Assembly: GCA_029216955.1 (NCBI GenBank)
Contig: JANAVB010009599.1
Span: 4,442,572-4,506,571 of the forward strand
DNA: 64,000 nucleotides
Source of the DNA: Iris pallida
Taxonomy: Eukaryota > Streptophyta > Magnoliopsida > Asparagales > Iridaceae
Reading direction: 5' to 3'
Positions within the stretch are counted from its first letter, which is position 1. Each line of letters opens with the position of its first letter. This document shows positions 32,356-42,479 of the stretch, in pieces. The translations under genes were made by a program, and so were the position numbers. The notes below the pieces were generated by a model that ran no database searches, was not told the origin of the DNA, and saw only the letters and a program-made list of their open reading frames with translations.

Positions 32356-33552
32356 CTAATGGACAGATGCAAGAACACGCGCAGAATTACCAGTGCTGGT
32401 TTGGGCAAAGCAAGTAATGTGATCTCCCGAGGTAGAAGACGCCCCAGGACTGTCGGTCGAACCCAGCTTTGTGCCTCGCAACTTCTCAAGGAACTCCCGC
32501 TCAAGCGGGGTTATGTCAGCCAGTTGATTCTCTCCCCCTTCCTCCGCCAAATTTGCTTTGTGTCCGCCCCTTCTACCAGCATATCCTCCTCTACTACCAC
32601 GTCGGCCTCCACGACCCCGTCCTCGATCATTAGACTGATTGCGCAAGGGTTTTGGACAAAATCGGATGTAATGTCCGGAGTCACCACAATTATGGCAAAC
32701 ACCACCCACAGATAGAGGTTGATTGAAGGCAGCAAGGGCAGACTTTTCAACCGCGGCTTGCTCCTCCTGGTAGGAGCCCTTGTTGGGCATCAACTTCAGT
32801 CGAGCTTCTTCCTGTGTCATGACGGCTATAGCTTCTTCCAAGGTCGGAAGCGTGGGTTGGGATAGGAGGATATTCCGTCTCTGCTCAAATACATGGTGTA
32901 GTCCCTTCAGGAATTTCATCATACGCTGCCGCGAAATATAAGCCAGGAACGTCTGAAAGTACTTCGTGAATGCCGGTTCGACTTGTGCATCTTCCATCCC
33001 AAGAGGATCATAATGATCCAGATCAGACCAGTAGTTCTTCAACAGGGCTGCGTACTCAGAGATGGTACGTTCGTCTTGGGCTACCCTATCGAGTTCATCT
33101 TGCAGTTGAAAGACTCGCATAGGGTTGTCGGAGCCGGAGTACATATCTTTTAGAGTTCGCCATATATCAGCAGCAGCCTCCATTGCCTCGACATTGCCCG
33201 ACACCTGGTCGGTTAATGAGGCAGTCAACCACCCAGCCACTACGTTGTTGACAATCTCCCAAACAGCAAACTCCTTTGCGGAGTGATCGGCTGGCGCCTT
33301 GGCTTGGCCAGTGACATAGCCAACCAAGCCACGTCCCTTCAGCGTCCGCATCGCCTGCCGCGACCACTTCAAGTAGTTGGACGTTCCTTCCAACTTCGTC
33401 TCCAGCTTCTCCAATTTCTCCATTTTGTAAGGTGATGGATCCACATCAGTATGGATCACACGTGGGGTTGCCTCGGATAATCTCTTTGATAAGATATCAT
33501 CAACCAAGGCCTTCATCTCTTCGGCCGTCAGTTTGCCACTGATTGAATCCAT
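32356..33552 (-). CDS. Element D Gag (398 aa)
   Basis: Intact capsid-nucleocapsid frame starting MDSISGKLTAEEMKALVDDI. The first 250 residues are a helical UBN2/retrotrans_gag-type domain (WRTLKDMYSGSDNPMRVFQL). A zinc knuckle follows, C286-x2-C289-x4-H294-x4-C299, then an Arg/Gly-rich tail (RGRGRGGRRGSRGG) suited to RNA binding. It ends in TAG exactly before the protease; element C has no stop at that codon. Either it is a disabling mutation or Gag is made separately here. It could still package RNA. Confidence 0.9.
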   Translation of the reverse strand: MDSISGKLTAEEMKALVDDILSKRLSEATPRVIHTDVDPSPYKMEKLEKLETKLEGTSNYLKWSRQAMRTLKGRGLVGYVTGQAKAPADHSAKEFAVWEIVNNVVAGWLTASLTDQVSGNVEAMEAAADIWRTLKDMYSGSDNPMRVFQLQDELDRVAQDERTISEYAALLKNYWSDLDHYDPLGMEDAQVEPAFTKYFQTFLAYISRQRMMKFLKGLHHVFEQRRNILLSQPTLPTLEEAIAVMTQEEARLKLMPNKGSYQEEQAAVEKSALAAFNQPLSVGGVCHNCGDSGHYIRFCPKPLRNQSNDRGRGRGGRRGSRGGYAGRRGGHKANLAEEGGENQLADITPLEREFLEKLRGTKLGSTDSPGASSTSGDHITCFAQTSTGNSARVLASVH

Positions 33553-33954
33553 GGCTTCTTCAACTGTGAACCCTATTCGTCGTCTTCTTCGGCGTCTTCG
33601 ACGTCGGAGGCGGCAACTTCCCCAACTTCGTCGTCGTCTTCGTCTTCGTCGTCTTCTTCTTCGACGTCACAGACTTTACGAATGCGCTACTAACTTGGCC
33701 AGCACCGGCGCGCGCATGTAAAGTGAACACGTCAGGTCACCAGAGAAGACATGATCAGTCTCTGTAGAGATCCCGATGTGAAGAAGGAATAACAAATAAA
33801 GCATTTGTTAGTTCCAAACGGCGTAAGCGAGGATCAGAATTGGTGCAAATAAAACATTTGGCAGCCGTCTGTCTTCTTTTTGACGGCTAGGGTTTGTAGT
33901 AGATGGAAAGGCTAGGGTTAGACATGGTGGCGGCTAGGATTAGGGTTTGGGAAG

Positions 33955-34321
33955 GGGGGGGTGCCGCTGGAGGTCGGGAAGGGGGGGAGGGTGCCGCCGG
34001 TGGTCGGGCAGGGGGGGGGGTCGGGGGGGGGGGGGGTTCGGGGGGCTGCTGCTTCGGGGGGGGGGGGGGGTGGTCGGGGTCGGGGGGTGGGGTCGGGGGG
34101 CAAGGGGTGTCGGGGGGGGGGGGGGGGGGTCGGGGGGCAAGGGGTGTCGGGGGGGGGGGGGGGGGGTCGGGGGGTGGGGGGGTCGGGGGACTGCTGCTTC
34201 GGGGGGGTCGGGGGGGGGTCGGCGAGGGTGGTGGAGGTCAGTAAGGGGGGGGGGGTCAGGGGGGGGGTCGGCAAGGTAGGGGGGGGGCAGAAAAAAAAAA
34301 AAAAATTGTTTTTTTTTTTTT
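33955..34321 (+). repeat. G-rich leader of element D
   Basis: About 330 bases of G runs separated by single T, C or A, then an A run (34290-34305) and a T run (34308-34321). Same place as the leader of C but different in detail. Potential G-quadruplexes lie on the plus strand. Glycine- or proline-rich open frames across it are composition artefacts. Confidence 0.9.
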
Positions 34322-34324
34322 GTG

Positions 34325-34362
<38 letters not shown>

Positions 34363-34364
34363 AG
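34325..34364 (+). repeat. (GA)n microsatellite replacing the primer site
   Basis: GA repeats run almost up to the LTR at 34372. The expected primer site is only the first few bases (minus-strand TGGT, then TAACTC), where element C keeps a perfect 13-base site. Confidence 0.85.
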
Positions 34365-34371
34365 TTAACCA

Positions 34372-34493
34372 TGTAGAAAATAATGGTTGGATGATTTTAT
34401 TGATGGACTACTTCACTACTTATAGGGAGTCTAGCTCCTCTACATACTACATATTCCGATGTGGGACTAAAAGTCCCTTATTGATTCTCAACA
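34372..34493 (-). repeat. Element D 5' LTR
   Basis: Identical to the 3' LTR over all 122 bp. Contains cttatagg, a weak TATA-like signal. Confidence 0.97.
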
Positions 34494-34815
34494 CAATTTC
34501 TACAAGAACATTCTATTTCCCCTACTCCACCCATATATGTTGCACAAACAGATACGACATGGTACAGACACAGAGAAACAGATATGGTGACTATTTTGAT
34601 GTGTCCTAGCGTATTTAATTTGTAGTGTCCGGATTGTGTCCAATACATGTCTGACACAAAACTACCTACACTTTTGGAGTGTCCACTAGCCACTAAATCT
34701 CCTTTCTAGTCCTGCCTTATTTTCATTGGCTGTGTTTGATTGGACTTTCTTTTAATGGAAAATATTTCCATCGCAAATTTTTCACCAATTAGTGATCATA
34801 TTTTCTTTTCTTCAG

Positions 34816-35602
34816 GCTAGAAGAAGATGGCAGTGATCTGAGGATTGGACAACTAGAAGAAGCCAGGGGTGTACTTCGACTGTTTCCAATATGGGCAACC
34901 TGCTTAATTTTTGCTATTGTCTTTGCCCAGTCAGCCACCTTCTTTACCAAGCAAGGAGGCACCATGTACAGGAGAATCGGTTCGAGCTTCGAAATACCAC
35001 CAGCGTCACTTCAGAGCTTAATCGGCATCACCATAGTCACCTTCATGCCCATCTACGATCGCATTCTTGTCCCTATAGCTAGAAGTTTTTCCAAACGTCC
35101 ATCAGGTTTTACCATTCTGCAAAGGGTCGGTATCGGAATTGCTTTTTCAATGGTATCCATGGTGGTAGCAGCTCTAGTCGAAACGAAGAGGCTAAAGATT
35201 GCCAGAGAATCCGGTTTGATTGACCAGCCGAATGCAACCGTTCCGATGAGCTTATGGTGGCTGGTTCCTCAGTACGTCCTCTATGGCTTGGCTGATTCGT
35301 TCGCTATGGTCGGTCTGCAAGAATTTTTCTACGACCAGGTTCCTGATGCTCTGAGGAGCCTTGGCCTAGCTCTCTATCTTAGTATTTTCGGTATCGGAAG
35401 CTTCATTAGCAGTTTTCTTGTGTCAGTAATAAATGAAGTAACAAGAAGAACAGGCGAGAGTTGGTTCTCTAATAATCTAAACCACGCACATCTCGATTAC
35501 TTCTATTGGCTTCTCGCTGGATTGAGTGCTGTAGGGCTGATAATCTACTTGTTTTTTGCCCGAGCTTATGTCTATAAGAAGAAAGTAAGTAGTGCTTTGT
35601 AA
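34816..35602 (+). CDS. NRT1/PTR family (NPF) transporter, last exon
   Basis: The first base completes a split Lys codon from 24476-24477, then 261 residues follow to TAA at 35600-35602. Begins LEEDGSDLRIGQLEEARGV, the usual loop before helix 7, then PIWATCLIFAIVFAQSATFF. Further hydrophobic helices: GITIVTFMPIYDRILVPIA, GIGIAFSMVSMVVAALVE, PMSLWWLVPQYVLYGLADSF, the conserved EFFYDQVPDALRSLGLALYL and a last helix near WLLAGLSAVGLIIYLFF. No frameshift or stop, so coding constraint seems to persist despite the huge intron. C-terminal tail AYVYKKKVSSAL. The 3' flank is 260 bp of AT-rich DNA, then element F. Confidence 0.93.
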
Positions 35603-35862
35603 TTAATACCAACAGCTTGTTATACTATTGTCTGAAAATATTTAGATGTCTAAATGTTATCATCCTGTAATATTACTCTTTGGCAATAAGTTTAGTGGAT
35701 TTGTCGACATGTATTTTAAAATCTGGAATCTCTTCTTGATTTACATATGTGAATCAAAATGATTCCGTTCTAGCAGAACTGGTTAAATCTTGGAATTCTC
35801 ATTGATATTATGAATTCCTATCTAGGTTTAATGAAATCTATGTTGTGAGTTGATGATGACAA
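35603..35862 (+). other. NPF 3' flank / probable 3' UTR
   Basis: AT-rich, non-coding. Contains TGTAAT-type elements (for example tgtaatattact near 35667) that could serve polyadenylation. Element F begins at 35868. Confidence 0.5.
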
Positions 35863-35867
35863 ATTTG

Positions 35868-36692
35868 TGCTGGAGACCAGATTCGACTAAGACGCGGAAA
35901 GAGCCAGAGACGAGCCCGAGTCTTGAACTAGCTAGCTTGAAAATATCTACGAAAGATATTTTTGTTGAGGAGTTTGGATGTCATTTATCTTTATTGTTAT
36001 TTGTTTATTTTGGAAGGTTAGTTTGGATGATACTTTAGTTGAGGAGTTTAGATTCTTTTATCTGTTGGGAGGTTAGTTTAGATAAGAAGTTTATCTTCTT
36101 TACAATTATTTTGTGTTATCTTTTGTTGAGTGCATGGCTATAAATAGAGCCAAAAATTTGTAGAAGAAATCCAGAATGAATGAGAATAAAATCCACTTTT
36201 AAACTTTGGTGAGAAGCCTATAAGAGTTGAGTGATTTTTCTTCCATTTTAAATACATTCCTGCTGACGTCTTTGCCGAAGGATCCGCTTCATGTTTGGAG
36301 GAACACTCAAAGGCTCTCCGAAGACGACGACGACGACATCCACGAATCAACTTCTACGAACCCAAGTCAAATTCGGATCGAGTATGCTGTTCGCAAGTGG
36401 CGTGTATGGTCTTCTTCTTCGACACGGAGTTGTGCACCATATTCAAAGAGGTCCAAGCACGTGCTGAAAATCTATCCCTCGTAGCACAAATTTTGCACCT
36501 ATTTCGAAGGCTTGCGACATAATCGCACTCTTCCGGGTAAGTCGTGCAATTTACTTTCAACATAATAAACACTAGGTCTCCTTCGACCAACTTTTGTTTA
36601 ATCAATTACAAAGAAATTGCTTATAGCTAAATCTACTACGAATCATAATTTTGGAATTGGATTAGTTGAACTTAAGTCTCCGTCCCGCGTCA
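35868..36692 (+). repeat. Element F 5' LTR
   Basis: TGCTGGAGACC to GCGTCA. TATA box tataaata at 36139-36146. A gac/gat-rich patch near 36317-36340. Confidence 0.93.
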
Positions 36693-36695
36693 AAT

Positions 36696-36708
36696 TGGTA
36701 TCAGAGCC
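36696..36708 (+). other. Element F primer-binding site
   Basis: tggtatcagagcc, an initiator-Met tRNA complement, three bases after the LTR. Confidence 0.93.
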
Positions 36709-36717
36709 CGGTTAGGA

Positions 36718-37870
36718 TTGTTTATGCATTTACGCAGCGGAAGAATTTTAAGTTCGAACATGGAAAATAGTGAGATGTTTGATAAATTGTCTTCACTGAT
36801 TTTAGACTCTAAAAAAGAAATTTTAGCTGAACTTAATTCTAGATTCAATACACTTGGTGCTAGGATAGAGACTTTAAATGCTAGAGTTAACCAAATGGAA
36901 GCAATATATGCCCTTGAACAATCTCATCAAACTATCGTGCGAGATCCATCTCACTCGAGAGTGACAACAACCATATGTGGACGAAATTCATATACAACAC
37001 AACATGCTAGAGAGGGTCCTAGAAATGTCATACATCCCCCCAAAAGGCAAAACCCCGCTAATCCTGCTCTACCTAGGAGAGAGGAACTTAGAGGTAGGAT
37101 TTTCCATGATATCCATGACGATTCCGACGAGTAATATCGTCCAAGAGACCATACCTATAGATTTCGAGGTAATGACAACACTAAGAAAGTAAAGGTAGAG
37201 GCCCCATCCTTTGACGGTCGCCATGATCCTAAGGCTTTTAGCGATTGGTTGTCTAGCATGGACGATTATTTTGAGTGGTATGATATGTGTGACGAGAGAT
37301 GCATTCGATTTGCCAAAATGAAACTGACTGGTTCCACTAGGATATATTGGTCTTCAATTGAGAAGGACAAAGAGCGCTTAGGTAGAGTCCCTATAGGCAC
37401 ATGGATCGAGATGAAAGAGATTCTTCGCAAAAAATACCTCCCACAATCCTATAGAGATCATCTAATGGACCAAATGGCCACATTTTGTCAGGATAACCTG
37501 TCAATATATGACTAGGTTCGACAAATTGATGTTTCGTTGTGAGATCGACCCCCGAGTCACGCTCTCATGATTTCGATCTGGCTTGAGATCTGAATTTTGA
37601 CATGAAATTGAACCTTTGAAGGCGACTACTGTAGAAGATGCCTACCAAATAGCGCTCGAATTTGAGCAACATCAAAAGGCCTTCAACTATAATAAGTCTT
37701 ACCAACAAAAGGACCAACCTAAATGGCAATACGAATAGCCCACTAAGCCACGTACGACTGTCGATAAGGAAAAGGAAAAAACCTCTATGGTTGAGGGTAA
37801 GGGACCCAAGTGCTACAATTGTCAAGGTATTGGACACTTTGCTCATCAGTGTCCCTCTAGGAACTTGCAC
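36718..37870 (+). pseudogene. Element F gag remnant
   Basis: Starts near 36718-36724 (MHLRSGRIL). A coiled-coil-like region (LNSRFNTLGARIETLNARVN) leads to the gypsy capsid domain (PSFDGRHDPKAFSDWLSSMD near 37209). Stops at about 37132 and 37515 and frame changes follow. The zinc knuckle CYNCQGIGHFAHQC at 37811-37852 is intact. Confidence 0.9.
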
Positions 37871-40006
37871 TTGGGTAGGGAGTCAAATGACTCGAGGGAT
37901 GACTCACAGTCTGAACTTGAAGAAGACCCCCATAGAGTTGAGGAGGGAGCTAGTGACTGTGAATTTGATTTAACCTCCTCAACTGCACCCTTACATGTGG
38001 TTAGACACATGCTCGTTACACCTATAGGCGGGGTAGACTGGAAACACAATCATATTTTCCACAACTTCATCAAAATTAATAATATTTTTTGTAAGCTGAT
38101 GATTGATGGAGGAAGTTATGTTAACGGTATTGCCAAGGTGGCTTTTGAGAAGATAGGACTCAAGGTCGAGAAACACCCCGAGCCCTACAGCATTACTTGG
38201 GTTGATAAGACTGCACACTTTGTCACTCAAAGATGCTTGGTTCCCATAAACTTTTCTTCGTCTTATGAAGATAGCATATGGTGTGATGTCCTTCCTATGG
38301 ACGTTGTGCACATTTTATTGGGAAGACCGTGGCTTTATGACCTAGACGTTACTAACTTTGGGAAGAGCAACACGTATATGTTCACTCACAAATAAAAAGG
38401 TTGTGTTGTATCCATCTAAGCACAAGGAGTTTCCAATTGGGCCTAAGCCCGAACCAGAAACGTCTAAAACGAGCAAGAGAGCGGTCCACCTAGTGAACAA
38501 GAGAGGGTTTATCCATGAGAGCAAGGAGGAGGGACTTGCCTACGCTATTGTTGCCACTAGTCTTGCACCTACTAGTGATATTGTAAACCACCCTCCCGAG
38601 ATTCGTCTAGTCTTAGGCGATTATAGTGATATTATGCCAGAAGACCTACCTGACGAACTTTCTTCTTTGAGAGATATCCAACATGCCATAGATTTAGTGC
38701 AGGGGTCCACCTTACCCAACTTACCTCATTATAGAATGAATCCCACAGATCACGAAGAGCTTAGACGCCAAGTGGACGAGTTGTTACGGAAGGGCTTTAT
38801 TCATGAAAGTTTGAGTCCTTGTGCCGTTCCTACACTACTCATTCCAAAAAAGATGACAATTGGAGGATGTGCGTAGATAGTCGTGCCATCAATAAGATAA
38901 CTGTCAAGTATAGGTTCCCCATTCCTCGGCTCAATGACCTTTTTGACATGATGGCAGGTGCTAGTATCTTTTTCAAGATAGATCTACGTAGTAGTTATCA
39001 CCAAATTTGCCTTCGCGAAGGTGATGGGTGGAAGACCGCGTTTAAGATCAAGGATAGGTTATATGAGTGGATGGTCATGCCATTTGGATTGTCCAATGCC
39101 CCTAGCACATTTATGAGGGTTATGACCCAAATTTTGCGCCCATTCTTAGGACTCTTCATAGTCGTCTACTTTGACTATATTCTCGTGTTTAATCAAACCC
39201 AAGAGGAACATCTCTTTCATTTGACACAAGTTTTAGATGTGCTCCGAAAGGAGAATTTATTTGTCAATTTAAAGAAATGTTCCTTTATGACCTTCTTAGG
39301 GTTCGTCGTGTCCAGTGAAGGTGTCTCAGCAGATCCTGACAAGGTTAAGGCCATTAGGGATTGGCATGCTCCTACGACTATATTTGAGGCCAGGAGCTTT
39401 CATGGACTAGCCACATTTTATAGGGGATTTGTTAAGGGATTTAGTACCATTATGGCTCCCATTACCAATTGCCTTAAGAAAGGAGAGTTTGTATGGACGA
39501 AAGCCGCTGAGAAAGCATTCATAGAAATCAAAGAGACGTTGACCTCTGCCCCGGTCCTTCGTCTCCCTGATTTCTCGAAAGTCTTAGAAGTAGCTTGTGA
39601 AGCTTCGGGCGTAGGAATAGGTGGTGTGTTGAGCCAAGAGAGCCATCCAATCGCTTATTTTAGCGAAAAGTTGAATGAGGCTAAACAACGCTACTCAAAC
39701 TATGACCGGGAGTTTTATGCTATTGTACAGAGTTTACGATATTGGCATCACTACCTGCTCCCAAAAGACTTTGTTTTATTTTTAGACCACCAGGCCCTAC
39801 GCTATTTGAGTTCTCAAAAGAAGCTTGGAACTCGATATGCAAAGTGGATGGAATTCATTCAAGAGTACACATTTACCCTCAAGCACTGTACAGGTGCTGA
39901 GAATAAACCCGCTGATGCATTGAGTAGAAAATTGTATACATTACGGTCAATGAGCACTCAAGTCATTGGATTTGACCGTATCATTGATGAGTATCCTACT
40001 TGTTGA
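37871..40006 (+). pseudogene. Element F protease, RT and RNase H remnant
   Basis: A retropepsin-like core has LMIDGGSYVNGI near 38097 and ILLGRPWLYD near 38312. RT is broken near 38393 and 38872, then open to 40006: FFKIDLRSSYHQI, MPFGLSNAPSTFM and the catalytic site VVYFDYILVF. Its second Asp codon is Tyr (TAT at 39176-39178), which abolishes metal binding. RNase H (VACEASGVGIGGVLSQ, NYDREFYAIVQSL, HQALRYL) ends with NKPADALSRK. Confidence 0.92.
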
Positions 40007-41480
40007 GACTTTAGTGAAATCTATGCTAAATTTTGTAGAGATCCCTTTACTTCCATTGATGGTTTCACTATAGTCGATGGTTTCTTGTTTAGGGGCAACC
40101 GGCTATGCATTCCCTCTACTTCCCTTAGAGACTTATTGACTTGGAAAATACTTGCTGGCGGCGCTGCAAGGCATTTCGGACGAAATAAGACCATCCTTTT
40201 GGTTGAGGATAGGTTTTATTGGCCGAGTCTTAAGTGCGATGTCGCTAGAGTAGTTGCACACTGTCGTACTTGTCAGATGGCGAAGGGTAGGAAGAACAAC
40301 ACGGGCTTGTATATTCCTTTACCTATTCCTTTCACCCTATGGCAGGACATTAGCATAGACTTTGAATTAGGATTGCCACGTTCCTTACGGAAGCATGACT
40401 ATATTTGTGTTGTAGTGGACCATTTTTCTAAAATGGCACATTTTAATCCCTGCAGTAAAACGAGTGATGCGTCACATATAGCGAGCATGGATGTTTGGAG
40501 GTTACATAGATTGCCTAAGACTATCATGTTTGATAGGGACGTTAGATTCATGAGTTATTCTGGAAGACACTTTGGAAAAAGCACAATACGATACTTCAAT
40601 TCTCAACTTCTTATCACCAACAGACGGATGGTCAGACTGAAGTGGTCAATAGGAGTCTAGGCAATTTGTTGAGGTGTTTAGTTGGTGACCACCTAGCTAC
40701 TTGGGACCTTATCTTACCTATGGCAGAGTTTGCATACAAAAGTTCAGTCAATAGGTCTACGAGATTGAGTCCATTTGAGGCTGTCAATGGAGTCAAGCCT
40801 AAAAAATCTATAGATCTTCTACTCGGACCTCCAGGATCCAAGTCTAGCGCAACTGCCGAGACTTTTGCTCAATATATCCATGATCTACATATTGAGATTC
40901 GTAGGAGATTAGCTGTGAGCAATAATTTGTATAAATTGGTAGCTGATGGTCATAGGAGATTACAGAAATTTGCTATTGGTGATGAAGTACTTGTGCGAGT
41001 GAGACTGGAGAGGTTCCCTCGTGGAACTGTAAAAAAGTTGCATGCCAAACAGACATGTCCTTATCGAGTTCTGCGGAGGATCGGTTCGAATGCATATGAG
41101 TTGGACATTCCGTAAGATATGGGAATCAGCCCCGTGTTCAATGTGGAGGACCTAACGTTGCTTCATGAGTCTATGGCATATTCTTTCTATGATTCTGATT
41201 TTGCTGGTTCTCCAGGTTTACCATTGACAGATGGGCAGCCTGATACCGTGTCTGAACCAGTAACACCGCCTCCACCGCTGTCACCATATTGGAGGCACAC
41301 GAGACTTGAGATTGAGGATGTTATTGATGACGAGATAGTTTCCACTACAGACGGAGGCTACCCGCGCTTCTTAGTACGTTAGCGCGGACGACCAGAGTCT
41401 GATTGCTCGTGGTTGACTATGGATGAGCTCTAGAAGCTAGACCCAGATGTATTGACAGAGTATCTTCAACGTCATTCACC
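40007..41480 (+). pseudogene. Element F integrase and chromodomain-like C-terminus
   Basis: Zinc-binding CRTCQMAK near 40265, core WQDISIDFELGLPRS and VVVDHFSKMAHF near 40345-40440, then frame changes near 40650. The C-terminal part has DGHRRLQKFAIGDEVLVRVRLERFPRG. After a break at 41115 the text IEDVIDDEIVSTTDGGYPRF continues past in-frame TAG codons at 41380 and 41431, with the W-R-G-R and SW-L spacing expected of a chromodomain, which in this family guides insertion to heterochromatin. Confidence 0.85.
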
Positions 41481-41510
41481 AGGTGGTGAATCTTCTAAGT
41501 TGGGGAGAGT

Positions 41511-42337
41511 TGATGGGGACCAGATTTGACTAAGACGCGGAACGAGACAGAGACGAGTCCGAGTCTTGGACTAGCTAGCTTGAAAATATCTACGAAAGAT
41601 ATTTTTGTTGAGGAGTTTGGATGTCATTTATCTTTTTGTTATTTGTTTGTTTTGGAAGGTTAGTTTGGATGATACTTTAGTTGAGGAGTTTATATTCTTT
41701 TATCTGTTGGGAGGTTAGTTTAGATAGGAAGTTTATCTTCTTTACAATTATTTTGTGTTATCTTTTGGTTGAGTGCATGGCTATAAATAAAGCCAAAAAC
41801 TTGTAGAAGAAACACATAATGAATGAGAATAAAATCCACTTTTAAACTTTGGTGAGAAGCCTATAAGAGTTGAGTGAGTTTTCTTCCATTCTAAATACAT
41901 TCCTGCTGACGTCTTCGCCGAAGGATCCGCTTCCTGTTTGGAGGAACACTCAAAGACTCTCCGAAGACGACGACGACGTCCACGAATCAACTTTTACGAA
42001 CCCAAGTCAAATCCGGATCGAGTATGCTGTTCGCAAGTGGTGCGCGTACGGTCTTCTTCTTCGACATGGAGTTGTGCACCATATTCAAAGAGGTCCAAAT
42101 ATGTGCTGAAGACCTATCCCTCGTAGCACGAAGTTTGCGCCTATCTCGAAGGCTTGCGACATAATCGCACTCTTCCAGGTAAGTCATGCAATTTACTTTC
42201 AAAACCAATAAAAAATACTAGGTCTTCTTCCACCATCTTTTGTTTAATCAATTACAAAGAAATTGATTATAGTTAAATTTACTACGAATCATAATTTTGG
42301 AATTAGATTGTTGAACTTAAGTCCCCGTCCCGCGTCA
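41511..42337 (+). repeat. Element F 3' LTR
   Basis: Begins TGATGGGGACC after a ttggggagag purine tract. TATA box at 41782-41789. Ends GCGTCA. Confidence 0.93.
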
Positions 42338-42342
42338 ATTTG

Positions 42343-42479
42343 GAAGTTAAATTTTTTTAGGATTAGTTCAGGTTTTGATTTAGTAAGTTATGTATGTAAC
42401 AAATCTAACAAATCCAGTTAAATCTTTAGATATGTTTTCACTAAAATATCCTAAAGTTTTGTCTATGATTACATTCATT
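42343..42479. other. Old LTR-like DNA next to F
   Basis: AT-rich. It may belong with 43745-43880, which ends in a degenerate primer site (tggtgatatcatagc near 43860-43874), as an old copia LTR interrupted by the element at about 42480-43740. Confidence 0.3.

Larger units (their letters stand above)
28843..34493 (-). mobile_element. Complete Ty1/copia retrotransposon D, very recent
   Basis: 5,651 bp on the minus strand inside the NPF intron. The two 122-bp LTRs (28843-28964, 34372-34493) are identical and a perfect target duplication caatt flanks them (28838-28842, 34494-34498). Same family as C. Gag is one complete frame. Pol spans four blocks separated by stops at 32356-32358, 30390-30392 and 29889-29891, a frame change in a six-G run at 30738-30743, and a one-base loss near 29027. 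So the youngest element in the window is already defective. Confidence 0.96.
24478..34815 (+). other. Giant NPF intron (10,338 bp)
   Basis: GT donor at 24478-24479 (ccaa/gtaaga) and AG acceptor at 34814-34815 (tttcttttcttcag). The related intron in this family is normally a few hundred bases or less. Contents: hAT element 24604-25156; unassigned AT-rich DNA 25165-25938; hAT element 25947-26945 with a mitochondrial-like core; MITE-like 26974-27430; SINE-like about 27450-27612; LTR-like about 27800-28160; unassigned DNA to 28837; copia element D 28843-34493; 320 bp to the acceptor. Removing the intron restores frame, so the gene could still be expressed. Confidence 0.85.
35868..42337 (+). mobile_element. 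Complete Ty3/gypsy retrotransposon F (chromovirus)
   Basis: 6,470 bp on the plus strand with LTRs of 825 bp (35868-36692) and 827 bp (41511-42337) and a perfect target duplication atttg (35863-35867, 42338-42342). Order gag, protease, RT, RNase H, integrase, chromodomain-like C-terminus, typical of chromoviruses. Many frames are broken and the RT active site is mutated. The LTRs differ by several per cent, so it is older than C, D and I. Confidence 0.95.

Noticed and set aside
33903..34368. Glycine- or proline-rich open frames in the D leader (and 23016-23395 in C)
   Set aside because: Products of G or C homopolymer runs. No start context, domain or agreement between the two elements.
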